Part shown: positions 26,471-35,522 of the stretch, piece after piece
How positions within the stretch are numbered: the first letter of the stretch is position 1
Layout: every line of letters starts with the position of its first letter
From: Cesiribacteraceae bacterium YIM B00369
GTDB taxonomy: Bacteria; Bacteroidota; Bacteroidia; Cytophagales; Cyclobacteriaceae
DNA: 42,408 bases
NCBI GenBank assembly: GCA_017948555.1
Contig: JAFMYY010000032.1
Coordinates: forward strand, 2,041 to 44,448
Direction of reading: 5' to 3'
Made by a program: the position numbers and the translations under genes
Notes under the pieces: generated by a model
Database searches by the model: none
What the model saw: only the letters and a program-made list of their open reading frames with translations
What the model was told of the DNA's origin: nothing

Positions 26471-27622
26471 ATGAAAAACAAAGAAATTGCACTGGCAATT
26501 AATCAGGCAGTCCAAACAGCAGATGTAGAAACTGCGACTGCACTAGTAACCGAAAATTACATTCAACACACTCCTGTTATCCCTGATGGGAGAAAAGGAT
26601 TCAAAATGTTTCTGACCAAGATCAAAAACAACGAAATACCTGCTCCCAAATTAAAAACTGTGCGAGTGATTGAAGACGGAAATTTTGTTGCCCTTAATCA
26701 TGAAGCACATTGGCCGAATCGAAAGGCAATGTTCGAGATTTTCAGATTCGAAGATGGATTGGCTGCTGAACATTGGAGTGCTGTTATGGACCATCCTGAA
26801 AATGTGGCAAGCGGCAACAGTATGTTTGATGGGGCAACCGAGATCAAGGACCTGGATAAGACGGATACCAACAAGGAGATAATCAAGACCTTAATGAATG
26901 AAGTTTTCATTAAAGGGAATTTTGACCAAAGATTTATTCTAGAGGTTTATCATCCAGAGGTTATCCAACATAACCCGTACATGGACAATACTGTTAATGG
27001 CTTGGAAGATAGGGTTTCTCAATTGAAAGAACAAAGTATCAACATTCAAATAGAGCACATTCATTTCCTACTCGCTCAGGGTAATTTTGTGCTTACCTTT
27101 TCCGAAGGAAAATTTGCTAATGATGGGGTTAAACCAACTGCCTTTTTTGATTTGTTCCGATTGGAAAATGGCAGGATCATGGAGCATTGGAGTGTCGTCC
27201 AGGAAGTCCCCGATAAAATGAGTCACGACAATGGGATGTTCAAGTTACCTCTCTACAAAAGGCTGGGTGGTTATGATGAGATCGCCGCTTATATTGACCA
27301 TGCATTTCCCCAAGTGGCTGCGCATCCTGATTTACAACATTTATTTCTTGGACACTCCATGGCTACCAAAATGCGTCAAAGACAGCTCATCATTGATAAA
27401 TTAGCCAGCTCATTGAAAGGCCCTACCATTTATCTCGGAAAGCCTTTGAAGGAAATTCACCAGGGATTGAATATTACCCTTCCCCAATGGGAAACTTTTA
27501 TGGCAATAATAAATAAAGCAATGGACGAAAAAGGGATCAAGGGAGAGACAAAGAAAGATTTTATTCATCATTTCGAAAGCTTCAGAAGTGTGACTGTCGA
27601 AGCAGAATTGGAAAATGCCTAA
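26471..27622 (+). CDS. NTF2-NTF2-truncated haemoglobin fusion
   Basis: The protein has 383 residues in three parts. Residues 1-125 and 130-256 are two SnoaL/NTF2-like domains, each with an ENYIQHTP/HPEVIQHNPY helix motif and an EHWS strand (AAEHWSAV, IMEHWSVV). Residues 260-372 read as a group I truncated globin: LYKRLGGYDEIAAYIDHAF, then LFLGHS, and a proximal haem histidine at His330 in EIHQGLNI. A single open frame spans all three without a break. A haem globin could supply oxygen, NO or peroxide chemistry to a ligand held by the NTF2 domains, but that is speculation. The gene lies between duplicated detoxification genes, so a role in redox or electrophile stress is plausible. Confidence 0.85.
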   Translation: MKNKEIALAINQAVQTADVETATALVTENYIQHTPVIPDGRKGFKMFLTKIKNNEIPAPKLKTVRVIEDGNFVALNHEAHWPNRKAMFEIFRFEDGLAAEHWSAVMDHPENVASGNSMFDGATEIKDLDKTDTNKEIIKTLMNEVFIKGNFDQRFILEVYHPEVIQHNPYMDNTVNGLEDRVSQLKEQSINIQIEHIHFLLAQGNFVLTFSEGKFANDGVKPTAFFDLFRLENGRIMEHWSVVQEVPDKMSHDNGMFKLPLYKRLGGYDEIAAYIDHAFPQVAAHPDLQHLFLGHSMATKMRQRQLIIDKLASSLKGPTIYLGKPLKEIHQGLNITLPQWETFMAIINKAMDEKGIKGETKKDFIHHFESFRSVTVEAELENA

Positions 27623-27668
27623 CAAAGCCCTTCACCCCTTTTTTTTGTAAAAATGAATTCGATATAAC

Positions 27669-28000
27669 CTCATGCAGCGGCAATAGCCGGACTTATCAAT
27701 TACAGTAAAAGTTTATCAAGAGAAGTTTCATCTCAAGGTGTTTGGGTTTTATCTGTCTCACCCGATTGAATCCTGACAGAATGATTCTCCATAATGATGG
27801 AACAATTTTCTGAAAGCTCAAACGAATCTGTTGAAGAAGCGACACAAAGCGTCATGGAAGCACTGGGAGGCACTCCTGACGACTTGCCTGCACAGCCTGA
27901 GAAATTGCTGAATTGGTCCGCTTTTTAGTGTCGTCGAGAGCCAGGGTATTTGACAGAGACGGATTTTGCCTTTGACGGTGGAACCAATCCTATAATTTAA
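27669..28000 (+). pseudogene. Decayed 3' part of an SDR gene
   Basis: Translated across stops, this matches the C-terminal ~105 residues of the SDR gene at 21821: AGLINYSKSLSREVSSQGV, then LSVSP, then EEATQSVMEALGG, then GYLTE and FDGGTNPII. In-frame stops (such as TGA after VSP) and frame slips make it non-functional. It directly precedes the OYE gene, which suggests an ancestral HxlR-SDR-OYE order. Confidence 0.82.
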
Positions 28001-28020
28001 AATCATAAAAAAAAAGCAAA

Positions 28021-29124
28021 ATGAAATTATTCGAAAATTACAAGTCAAACACGTTAGAACTAGCTAACAGAATTGTTATGGCACCCATGACCAGAAGTCG
28101 TGCAGATAATGAAGCATTGGCCGCAACTGAACTTCATGCAACCTATTACAGCCAAAGGGCTTCGGCAGGACTAATTATTACAGAAGGAACAACCATAAGT
28201 CCACGGGCAACCGGATATATCCATGTGCCAGGAATTTATTCAAAACCCCAGATAAATGGATGGAAATTAACAACAGATGCAGTCCACAAAAAAGGGGGAA
28301 ATATTTTTGCTCAACTTTGGCACGTAGGCCGTATTTCTCACCCCGATTTAATTAATGGAGAATTACCATTGGCTCCTTCGGCTATCAATCCTCATTTTTA
28401 TGCCTACACATATAAGGGTAAAGAGGACACCGTAACACCTAAAGCAATGACACTGGAAGATATTCACCAAACCATCACAGATTATCAGCAGGCAGCTGTT
28501 AATGCAATGGTTGCAGGGTTTGATGGTGTTGAAATACACGCTGCAAATGGTTATTTAATCAACCAGTTTTTTGCCAAATGTGCCAATATCCGAACCGATC
28601 AGTATGGTGGATCGATTGAAAACAGGAGTAGGCTTCTGTTTGAAATACTAGAAAAGGTCGGGGAGAGGGTAAGTTTAAAAAAAGTAGGTGTCAGGATTTC
28701 TCCAACACTTACCAACACATTCGGAATAACAACTGACGACGAAACGGTGGCATTGTATGAATATATAAGCACTAAGTTAAACGAATATGATCTTGCCTAT
28801 TTACACATTTCGGGCTTCTCCTATGATTCGCTTGACCCTCAAACCTTTATTTTGAACACCGCAAAACATTATAGGAACTTTTACAAGGGAAATTATATCA
28901 TCAACGGAGGGTTTGATGCCGTTTCAGCTAATGAGGCTATTGAAACAGGTGGTGCAGATTTAGTGTCGTTTGGCAAGCCATTTATCAGTAACCCTGATCT
29001 TGTAGAACGTTTCAAATTAAAGGCTCCGTTAAACGAGCTGGATACCACTACAATTTACACAGTGGGAGAAAAAGGGTATACCGATTATCCGTCTATGAAT
29101 AATTCTAAGAGTTTAGTTTGGTAG
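28021..29124 (+). CDS. Old yellow enzyme family alkene reductase
   Basis: The protein has 367 residues, normal for OYE/NemA-type FMN enzymes. The N-terminal NRIVMAPMTRSRAD is the classic FMN-site segment. Q-WHVGR follows (QLWHVGRISH), then the GVEIHAANGYLINQF stretch with the active-site His-Ala-Ala-Asn, then DQYGGS-ENR-R (QYGGSIENRSR), and near the end INGGF and DLVSFGKPFISNPDLVERF for the phosphate site. These enzymes reduce activated alkenes, maleimides and nitro compounds with NADPH. The gene lies in the HxlR-linked detoxification cluster, just after a decayed SDR copy and 387 bp before an osmC gene. It appears complete. Confidence 0.93.
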   Translation: MKLFENYKSNTLELANRIVMAPMTRSRADNEALAATELHATYYSQRASAGLIITEGTTISPRATGYIHVPGIYSKPQINGWKLTTDAVHKKGGNIFAQLWHVGRISHPDLINGELPLAPSAINPHFYAYTYKGKEDTVTPKAMTLEDIHQTITDYQQAAVNAMVAGFDGVEIHAANGYLINQFFAKCANIRTDQYGGSIENRSRLLFEILEKVGERVSLKKVGVRISPTLTNTFGITTDDETVALYEYISTKLNEYDLAYLHISGFSYDSLDPQTFILNTAKHYRNFYKGNYIINGGFDAVSANEAIETGGADLVSFGKPFISNPDLVERFKLKAPLNELDTTTIYTVGEKGYTDYPSMNNSKSLVW

Positions 29125-29511
29125 ACTAAAATGTAAACATCAATCATTCCTGTGTCCTGCTGACTGAATTGTCCATTTAAGAGTGATTGTTTCCTTGTCA
29201 TTGATGTCTTCAACATCTAAAACAAATCCAGCAGAAAATGTCTCCAGAATAATCCGCCTTTGTCACATAAAGATTCTAATCGTTTTCGGTGTACTCTTCA
29301 AAGGTGTTGCTAACTCTTTGGAAGCTTAGGATAGCACCTTCCCAAGAATTTTTTCCAGCCTTCGTACGTAAGCTGCCAGCATAGAAAAGTCTTTAAAATA
29401 AGTGCCAGGGAAAAATGTACAAGACTCATCGCTATTTGTCCATTTTTCTGCCCCGGAATTCGCTGCAACTTTGTGATATCAAATTAATTACAACCACAAA
29501 AATAAAACAAC
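29125..29511. other. 387-bp stretch before osmC, possible minus-strand remnant
   Basis: It includes the leader of the OsmC gene from about 29400, which is duplicated at 26064. On the minus strand a short coherent-looking peptide (FSAGFVLDVEDINDKETITL) is broken by stops. It may be the tail of a lost gene, but I cannot identify it. Confidence 0.35.
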
Positions 29512-29964
29512 ATGAAACGTTCAGCTAAAGCCATCTGGAATGGCACCCTAAAAAAAGGTAAGGGAAACCTTACCACTCAAAGTCAAACCCTTAACAAAAC
29601 TCCTTACTCTTTTGTGACAAGGTTCGAGAATCAGACGGGAACAAACCCTGAAGAACTAATGGCAGCAGCCCATGCAGGATGTTTTACCATGCAAATCAGT
29701 GCTGACCTCACAAGAGCTGGATTTAACCCTGAGGAACTTAGGACGGAAGCTGTTGTCTCACTAGAAGATGGGGTTATTTCCAAATCAGCGCTCAAGCTTC
29801 AGGCAAAAGTACCAGGTATATCGCAGGATCAGTTCTTCAGGATTGCTCACCAGTCTAAAGAAAATTGTCCGGTAAGCAAAGCATATAATCTTGAAATCAC
29901 GCTGGAAGTACATCTTGATTCCCGCTACCTGGAAAATATCACATCATTCCTTAATTCTAACTAA
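29512..29964 (+). CDS. OsmC-family peroxiredoxin
   Basis: The protein has 150 residues. OsmC/Ohr proteins reduce organic hydroperoxides with a pair of cysteines. The first lies in AHAGCFTMQIS (about Cys57) and the second in ENCPVSKAYN (about Cys123). TNPEELMAAAHAGC and the C-terminal ENCPVSKA are the standard OsmC marks. It appears intact, while a truncated copy with the same leader lies at 26064-26275. The position after the OYE gene fits an oxidant/electrophile resistance operon. Confidence 0.93.
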   Translation: MKRSAKAIWNGTLKKGKGNLTTQSQTLNKTPYSFVTRFENQTGTNPEELMAAAHAGCFTMQISADLTRAGFNPEELRTEAVVSLEDGVISKSALKLQAKVPGISQDQFFRIAHQSKENCPVSKAYNLEITLEVHLDSRYLENITSFLNSN

Positions 29965-29971
29965 CAGGAAA

Positions 29972-30400
29972 ATGAAATTGCATTTTTAACAACTGCATTA
30001 TTGATGATCCTGCTTCAGAGTTACATGGTTTTTGCCCCAAGGGAAAAGAGTACCAGCATCAGCAGGAAGGCAGGAGTATCTTGAAGTAGAAAAAAATGTG
30101 CGCCTGCACATTACCAACCTGGGCAAAGGTCAACTTATTGACTTGATTCGCGGATGCCCTTTGAATAAGGCAATGTACAAATACCAATACCAGGTAGAAA
30201 AAGGATTCAGAGTCATAGGTAATTTGCTCCGGGGCTTTGGCAAATCCGACAAACCCTATAGTCGGTACGACTTCGATCTTCTTTCCGATGACATCAAGGT
30301 GGTGCTGGAAAAAATGAAGATGAAAATGCAGTGCTAAGTGGCTTTTGAATGGGCGGAGCGGTTGTTCTGCACTATGCTACCAAGTACGATACATAGGCAA
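29972..30400 (+). pseudogene. Decayed copy of the secreted alpha/beta hydrolase gene
   Basis: The sequence parallels the start of the intact gene at 31613: a broken signal peptide, then PASAGRQEYLEVEKNVRLHI, then GKG-LIDLIRGCPLNKAMY, then GFRVIGNLLRGFGKSDKPYSRYDFD. A TAA early in the signal sequence, a small deletion near Y-QYQ and a stop after KMKMQC ruin it. It ends near the nucleophile-elbow region. It shows that this cluster grew by tandem duplication followed by decay. Confidence 0.85.
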
Positions 30401-30474
30401 ATTCTTGTACTCTATAACCAAAATCTTAATCAATACTAATTCAAAAACTTTTTTCACTATTAACATTTTTAATT

Positions 30475-31470
30475 ATGGCGACAACTCAATTAACCAAGGC
30501 ACCCGAGCAAGTAGACTATTTGCAAGATCCAAACCTGGACCGGGGTACGAAAGATTTTTTGCAAGCAATTAACAATGGAGGTCCAGGCCTTGAGACCTTG
30601 TCAAAAGAAGATGCCAGGCAGGTACTGGTTAACGCGCAAGCTGCTTTCAAAGTTGATCTTACTGGTATTGAAGAATCTGAACGCACCATAAAGGCTGACG
30701 AATTCAGTATTAAACTGAATATTGTAAGACCCGAAGGAGTTAAAGGCAAACTTCCGGTATTTATTTTTATCCATGGTGGCGGCTGGATCCTCGGTGATTA
30801 TCCGACGCATAAGCGCCTTGTACGCGACCTTGTGGTGTCGTCTCAGGCTGTGGCGGTATTTGTGAACTATACACCTTCACCAGAAGCTCGTTTTCCTCAG
30901 GCTATCAACGAAATCTACGCCGCAACAAAATGGGTGGCTGCTCATGCTGATGAAATAAATGTGGATGGAAATAGACTTGCCATCGCAGGAAACAGTGTCG
31001 GAGGAAATATGAGCGCTGTAACAACTCTTATGGCGAAAGATAAAGGTGGCCCAAAAATAAAATTCCAATTGTTGTTGTGGCCGGTAACAGATGCCAGCTT
31101 CTCTCAAGATTCATATCAGTTATATGGGAAAGACCGCTTTCTGACAAGTCCGCTCATGAAATGGATGTGGGATCAGTATACTTCAGATGCAGGCACTCGC
31201 AAAGCTATATATGCCTCACCTCTTCAGGCATCCGTTGAACAATTAAAGGGACTGCCGCCGGCATTAATCGTCGTAGCCGAAAACGACATCCTCCGCGATG
31301 AAGCAGAAGCTTATGGTCGTAAACTGGATGAAGCCGGCGTCCCGATAACCACTGTACGGGTTAACGGCATGATTCATGATTTTGGGCTTTTGAACGCCCT
31401 TGCAAATCTGCCAGCAACTCAGTCGACACTGTTCTACGCCGGTAAAGAACTGCAGAGACATTTGAAATAA
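30475..31470 (+). CDS. Alpha/beta hydrolase, HSL-type esterase
   Basis: The protein has 331 residues. The oxyanion motif HGGGW (100-104) and the nucleophile elbow GNSVGG (172-177, Ser174) place it in the hormone-sensitive-lipase-like family. The acid is probably Asp in AENDILRDE, and the base is His in MIHDFGLLN. There is no signal peptide, so it is cytoplasmic. HSL-type enzymes cleave short acyl esters; the actual substrate is unknown. It lies between a dead and a living copy of another hydrolase gene and is followed by a hairpin at 31483-31517. Confidence 0.9.
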   Translation: MATTQLTKAPEQVDYLQDPNLDRGTKDFLQAINNGGPGLETLSKEDARQVLVNAQAAFKVDLTGIEESERTIKADEFSIKLNIVRPEGVKGKLPVFIFIHGGGWILGDYPTHKRLVRDLVVSSQAVAVFVNYTPSPEARFPQAINEIYAATKWVAAHADEINVDGNRLAIAGNSVGGNMSAVTTLMAKDKGGPKIKFQLLLWPVTDASFSQDSYQLYGKDRFLTSPLMKWMWDQYTSDAGTRKAIYASPLQASVEQLKGLPPALIVVAENDILRDEAEAYGRKLDEAGVPITTVRVNGMIHDFGLLNALANLPATQSTLFYAGKELQRHLK

Positions 31471-31482
31471 AAGTGTAAAAAT

Positions 31483-31517
31483 AGCTTACCGGTCAAAAGT
31501 TTCTTGTCCGGTAAGCT
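31483..31517. terminator. Hairpin after the esterase gene
   Basis: AGCTTACCGG (31483-31492) pairs perfectly with CCGGTAAGCT (31508-31517) around a 15-nt loop, starting 13 bp after the stop. There is no T-run, so it may be a weak terminator or a transcript-protecting hairpin. Confidence 0.5.
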
Positions 31518-31612
31518 TACAATACAATCCGGCAATCATCCGGGAGGTTCATCTCCATCTATACATATAAGTATCCATCACCTCATTTCGTTAAGCCTTT
31601 AATTTTAAAACC

Positions 31613-32521
31613 ATGAAAACAGCAATTTTAACAACCGCCTTTTTAATGACCCTGCTTCAGAGTTACACCGTTTTTTCCCAAGGGAAAAGAAAACCAGCAT
31701 CAGCAGGAAGACAAGAGTTTATAGAAGTAGAGAAAAATGTGCGCCTGCATATAACGGACCTGGGCGAAGGTCAGCCTATTGTCCTGATTCACGGATGGCC
31801 TTTGAACAATGCCATGTACGAGTACCAATACCAATACCTGGTAGAAAAAGGGTTCAGAGTCATTGGCATTTCACTTCGGGGCTTTGGCAAATCCGATAAG
31901 CCCTATGGTCGGTACGACTTTGATGTTTTTTCCGATGACATAAAAGTTGTATTGGAAAAGTTAGAGATAGAAAATGCTGTCTTGGGTGGTTTTTCTATGG
32001 GCGGAGCGGTTGTCCTGCATTATGTAACAAAGTACAACAGCGCACACATCAGTAAACTTGCTTTATTTGCGGCCGCGGCTCCCTCATGGGTACAACGGCC
32101 AAGTTATCCATATGGGCTAACAGAAGAAGGTGCCGCTTCTTTCGTTCAGCTAACCAGAACGGATCGGCCGCAGGTACTCGAGAACTTCGACAAAGCTTTT
32201 GCCGCTACAGAGAACGGAATATCAGAGGGAATGTCAGCATGGTTGAAAGGCATAAACATGGAGGCTTCCCCTTATGCAGCTACGCAATCTATAAAAGCAC
32301 TTGCCGGGCTTGATTTACGACCTGAGCTAGCCAAAATCAAAGTGCCAGTCGTAATTTTCCATGGAGTAAAAGACAAGCTATGTGACTTTGTATTGGCAGA
32401 GCAACTTCAGGCAGGAATCAAAGATTCATACCTCGTAAAATTTGAAAATAGTGGACATGCCCTCTTCATTGAGGAAATGGATAAGTTTAACACAGAGTTG
32501 GAGAAGTTTGCAAAAATGTAA
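31613..32521 (+). CDS. Secreted alpha/beta hydrolase, haloperoxidase-like
   Basis: The protein has 302 residues. An N-terminal signal peptide (MKTAILTTAFLMTLLQSYTV, cleavage near FSQ) indicates export. The fold follows the chloroperoxidase/esterase pattern: HGWPL (60-64) as oxyanion loop, the nucleophile elbow GFSMGG (126-131, Ser128), an acid Asp in GVKDKLCDF and the final His in NSGHALFIEE. Cofactor-free haloperoxidase relatives make peracids or cleave esters; the substrate is unknown. A decayed paralogue lies at 29972-30400. A GC-rich hairpin (32532-32561) follows. Confidence 0.9.
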   Translation: MKTAILTTAFLMTLLQSYTVFSQGKRKPASAGRQEFIEVEKNVRLHITDLGEGQPIVLIHGWPLNNAMYEYQYQYLVEKGFRVIGISLRGFGKSDKPYGRYDFDVFSDDIKVVLEKLEIENAVLGGFSMGGAVVLHYVTKYNSAHISKLALFAAAAPSWVQRPSYPYGLTEEGAASFVQLTRTDRPQVLENFDKAFAATENGISEGMSAWLKGINMEASPYAATQSIKALAGLDLRPELAKIKVPVVIFHGVKDKLCDFVLAEQLQAGIKDSYLVKFENSGHALFIEEMDKFNTELEKFAKM

Positions 32522-32531
32522 AGGAAACTGG

Positions 32532-32561
32532 CCGTTGCGGATTAGGATAATTACGCAACGG
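32532..32561 (+). terminator. Hairpin terminator after the haloperoxidase-like gene
   Basis: CCGTTGCG (32532-32539) pairs with CGCAACGG (32554-32561), and the flanking AAGGAAAC/TTCCCTT extend the stem imperfectly. It starts 10 bp after the stop codon. Confidence 0.55.
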
Positions 32562-32614
32562 TTCCCTTCTCTGTTAGCTTTTTGACTATCTTTTATTTGA
32601 AATTAGAACGCCCC

Positions 32615-33490
32615 ATGAACAAGCAGAATCTATTTGAAAGCAGCCTTAAAAGGCTAGGGTTATTATCTGTAGATAAAAAAAGTGTAGATGCCATTAACGA
32701 AGATACTTACAAGCAATACATAAAGGTGTTATATCTGCCAGAAGGGTATGAATTAACGGTAGATTTTGCTGTATATGTAACTCTTCAGCCTTCCCTGTTT
32801 TTTGTCGCTCCCAATCAGTTTTTAAAGATCGAAAATTGTGGGAAAGAAGCGGGATATTTCATCTTTTATAATCGGGATTTTTATTGCATTCAAATCCATG
32901 ATCAGGAAGTGGCCTGTGATGGCCTGCTCTTCAACAATATCAACAATATGCCGCTTGTGAAGGTTTCAAAAGAGGAGGCTGCGTATATCAACCACCTTTT
33001 CCGGCAAATGGAAGGAGAATTTCAGATAAACGACACCTCTCAGGAAGAGATGATTCGCACCTATCTTAAGCAGTTACTCATCAAAGCCACCAGGCTGTGG
33101 AAAAAACAGCATCTTGATAAGACAATTGTGGAGCAGAACAATGACCTTGAGTTCTTTAGAAAATTCACTCTTTTGGTGGATGGCCACTACAAAGAAAAGC
33201 ACACCGTTGCCGACTATGCAGATGTTCTGTCCATGGCTCCAAAAACCATTACCCATAAATTCAAGCGCCTGAATCTGCCGCAGCCCAATGAAGTAATCAA
33301 AAACCGCATTATTCTGGAAGCTAAAAGGTTGCTGGTCCATACCACCCTGACTGCAAAAGAAATTGCGCATGAGCTGGGCTATGAAGATCCCGCCTATTTT
33401 AGCCGGCAGTTCCAGATAAAAACAGGAGAATCGCCTTCCGGGTTCAGGACAAAATATCTTGAGTCCCACACGGCCGCTCTACACGACTAA
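32615..33490 (+). CDS. AraC-family transcriptional regulator
   Basis: The ATG at 32615 is preferred over the upstream TTG (32582), which would add 11 residues. The protein has 291 residues. The N-terminal ~170 residues form an AraC-type sensing part (VYVTLQPSLFFVAPNQFLKI), and the C-terminal ~100 hold the double HTH: HTVADYADVLSMAPKTITHK, then LTAKEIAHELGYEDPAYFSR and the FxxxGxSPSxFR-like QIKTGESPSGFR. The regulated genes are not known; the DMT exporter 41 bp downstream and the hydrolases upstream are candidates. Confidence 0.9.
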   Translation: MNKQNLFESSLKRLGLLSVDKKSVDAINEDTYKQYIKVLYLPEGYELTVDFAVYVTLQPSLFFVAPNQFLKIENCGKEAGYFIFYNRDFYCIQIHDQEVACDGLLFNNINNMPLVKVSKEEAAYINHLFRQMEGEFQINDTSQEEMIRTYLKQLLIKATRLWKKQHLDKTIVEQNNDLEFFRKFTLLVDGHYKEKHTVADYADVLSMAPKTITHKFKRLNLPQPNEVIKNRIILEAKRLLVHTTLTAKEIAHELGYEDPAYFSRQFQIKTGESPSGFRTKYLESHTAALHD

Positions 33491-33531
33491 TCAAGTATCA
33501 CCTCGGTAACTGAATCAACCCTTTTCCAGCC

Positions 33532-34458
33532 ATGCAATCCACTAAAAAAACTGCTCTTGCTTTAGGAGTAGTGTCTTCCTTGTTTTTTTCCATCACCTTT
33601 GTTGTGAATCGCCTGATGTCTTTAGAGGGAGGGAGTTGGGTATGGAGTGCTTCTCTCAGGTTTTTCTGGATGCTTCCCTTCTTTGTGATAATTGTTGCCG
33701 TTAGAGGAAAGTTACCTGCATTGGTTCTTGAAATAAAAAAGAACCTTGTGCAGTGGATGATTTGGAGTACCATTGGATTCGGAATTTTTTATTCGACTCT
33801 TACCTTCGCTGCTGCTTATGGTCCTTCCTGGTTGGTAGCCAGTACATGGCAGATCACCATAGTGGCAGGTATAATTTTATCACCATTCATCAGCCCACCA
33901 GGCACTGAGAGGCGGGCCGGCCATCTTTCTTCCTATCTTTTTTCAGGAATTATCCTTCTGGGCATTTGCGTGATGCAAATTAATCATGCAGAGCTGGTTT
34001 CGTTTAATCATTTTTGGATGGGCGTTTTGCCGGTAGCCGTAGCTGCATTCGCCTATCCTCTGGGAAACAGGAAAATAATGCAGCTGGTAAATGGGCGTTT
34101 GGATGTGTACCAAAGAATACTAGGGATGTTGATTTGCAGTATGCCTTTTTGGTTCCTAATATGCAGCTATGAATTATGGATTGACCAATCTGTGCCCGAA
34201 GAGAGTCAGTATATCCAAACATTTATGGTTGCAATCTGCTCTGGTCTAATTGCCACGGCACTGTTTTTTTCCGCCACTGATAAAGTCAGTGGAGATGAAC
34301 AACTACTTGCATCCGTAGAAGCCACGCAATCTACAGAGGTAGTGTTTGCGCTTATCGGAGAAGTGTGGCTATTAAGCAGTGCATTACCCGATATCTTCGC
34401 TATTACAGGAGTAATGCTGGTTATCCTGGGAATGGTATTACATAGCATTAAAAGATAA
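33532..34458 (+). CDS. DMT-type multidrug efflux transporter
   Basis: The protein has 308 residues with about ten hydrophobic segments, the DMT/EamA layout in the EmrE-like branch annotated as multidrug resistance efflux transporter. Recognisable parts are SSLFFSITFVVNRLMSLEGG near the start, AAYGPSWLVASTWQITIVAG in the middle, and EATQSTEVVFALIGEVWLL in the second half. It would export drugs or metabolites across the inner membrane; the substrate is unknown. It follows the AraC gene by 41 bp and probably shares its transcript. Confidence 0.85.
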   Translation: MQSTKKTALALGVVSSLFFSITFVVNRLMSLEGGSWVWSASLRFFWMLPFFVIIVAVRGKLPALVLEIKKNLVQWMIWSTIGFGIFYSTLTFAAAYGPSWLVASTWQITIVAGIILSPFISPPGTERRAGHLSSYLFSGIILLGICVMQINHAELVSFNHFWMGVLPVAVAAFAYPLGNRKIMQLVNGRLDVYQRILGMLICSMPFWFLICSYELWIDQSVPEESQYIQTFMVAICSGLIATALFFSATDKVSGDEQLLASVEATQSTEVVFALIGEVWLLSSALPDIFAITGVMLVILGMVLHSIKR

Positions 34459-34652
34459 ATTCTTCTAAGTAAAAGAGGAAATGGAGATTCAGGTATGCTT
34501 GAAATAACCTATTCTAAACTTTATGTGAGATAATCGTTTGGGCTGTGACCGGCCATGCGGTGTACTACTACTGGTTTATGGTATCAGAGGTTGATAAATT
34601 TAAGGTACCAAGGCTTATGATTCCCCGGTTTTTGCACCACCCAATAGAGCTC

Positions 34653-35036
34653 TTAATTGTGAATATTGGGTGCAGAAATTTCTTTTATTTTTTCTTTGTG
34701 TAGGGTTCCCCATTCAACCAGCGCATCCAATACTTTTTTCAACGTCAAACTGTATTCAGTAGCTTCGTATTCTACCACCACAGGCATTTCCGTTGAATAC
34801 ACTTTTCTTTGAACGAAGCCATTTAGTTCAAGCTCCTTTAACTCGTGCGAAAGCACTCGTGGTGAGATGGTTTTTAACACTCGCTGAAGTTCATTAAAGC
34901 GTTTGCTGCCATCAATTAGCGCCAACGTAATCCTGAGCTTCCATTTACCGCCGATGACATACAGCGCATCTTCGATTGCATTCAGGCTTTTGCAACACTC
35001 ATGGCTTTGGTGTTGACCTTCTTCTTCAATTTTCAT
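34653..35036 (-). CDS. HxlR-family regulator 3
   Basis: The protein has 127 residues: GGKWKLRITLALI, then KRFNELQRVLKTISPRVLSH, then the wing EYEATEYSLTLKKVLDALVEWG. A CC pair (Cys15-Cys16) stands just before the winged helix, at the usual redox-sensing place. It is more distant from HxlR 1 and 2 than they are from each other. It is divergent from a DoxX gene and an FMN reductase gene, a context strongly recalling the YodB/CatR-controlled quinone and diamide response of Bacillus. Confidence 0.9.
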   Translation of the reverse strand: MKIEEEGQHQSHECCKSLNAIEDALYVIGGKWKLRITLALIDGSKRFNELQRVLKTISPRVLSHELKELELNGFVQRKVYSTEMPVVVEYEATEYSLTLKKVLDALVEWGTLHKEKIKEISAPNIHN

Positions 35037-35098
35037 GTAGGTTCAGATTTGTAAGGGTTACTTAAAGGTTACTACTATCCTTTTGTATAGTGCTAACT

Positions 35099-35125
35099 TT
35101 TGAATAGTTAAATTAAGTAGTTTTG
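35099..35125 (+). promoter_or_regulatory. Possible Bacteroidota promoter of the DoxX gene
   Basis: TAGTTTTG (35118-35125) fits the TAnnTTTG -7 element, with TTTG at 35099-35102 upstream. The 15-bp spacing is shorter than the usual ~19, so the upstream element is uncertain. It lies 23 bp before the ATG, in the shared region with hxlR 3. Confidence 0.4.
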
Positions 35126-35147
35126 ACTTAATCAAACAACAAAAAGA

Positions 35148-35522
35148 ATGAAAAACAAAATCTTATTCGCAGCAACTATCCTCTTCGGCCTTTTGATGGT
35201 CAATTCAGGTTTGAACAAGTTCTTGAACTACATGCCTATGCCTGAAATCTCACCGGAAATGATGACTGTTCTCATGGCCTTTTCGACTACAAAATGGATT
35301 TTCCCATTGGTAGGCATCGCTGAAATTATAGGGGGTATTCTCATTGCCATTCCCAGGTACAGGGCATTGGGTGCCATCATTATTTTCCCCGTAATGGTGG
35401 GTATCCTTGTTCACCACGCGGTACATGATTTCGCGGGAATAGGTTTCGGCCTGCTCCTCTTCGCAATTAACCTCTGGATAATCCTTGAGAACAGAGAGAA
35501 ATTCCAACCAATGGTCAACTAA
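35148..35522 (+). CDS. DoxX-family membrane protein
   Basis: The protein has 124 residues with four hydrophobic helices (about 5-20, 45-65, 72-90 and 96-115). It has the DoxX-like LMVNSGLNKFLNYMP start and a PLVGIAEIIGGILIAIPRYR segment. It is an inner-membrane protein. CatD/MhqP-type DoxX proteins accompany quinone-detoxifying enzymes, and the facing HxlR regulator together with the following FMN reductase supports such a role here. Confidence 0.85.
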   Translation: MKNKILFAATILFGLLMVNSGLNKFLNYMPMPEISPEMMTVLMAFSTTKWIFPLVGIAEIIGGILIAIPRYRALGAIIIFPVMVGILVHHAVHDFAGIGFGLLLFAINLWIILENREKFQPMVN

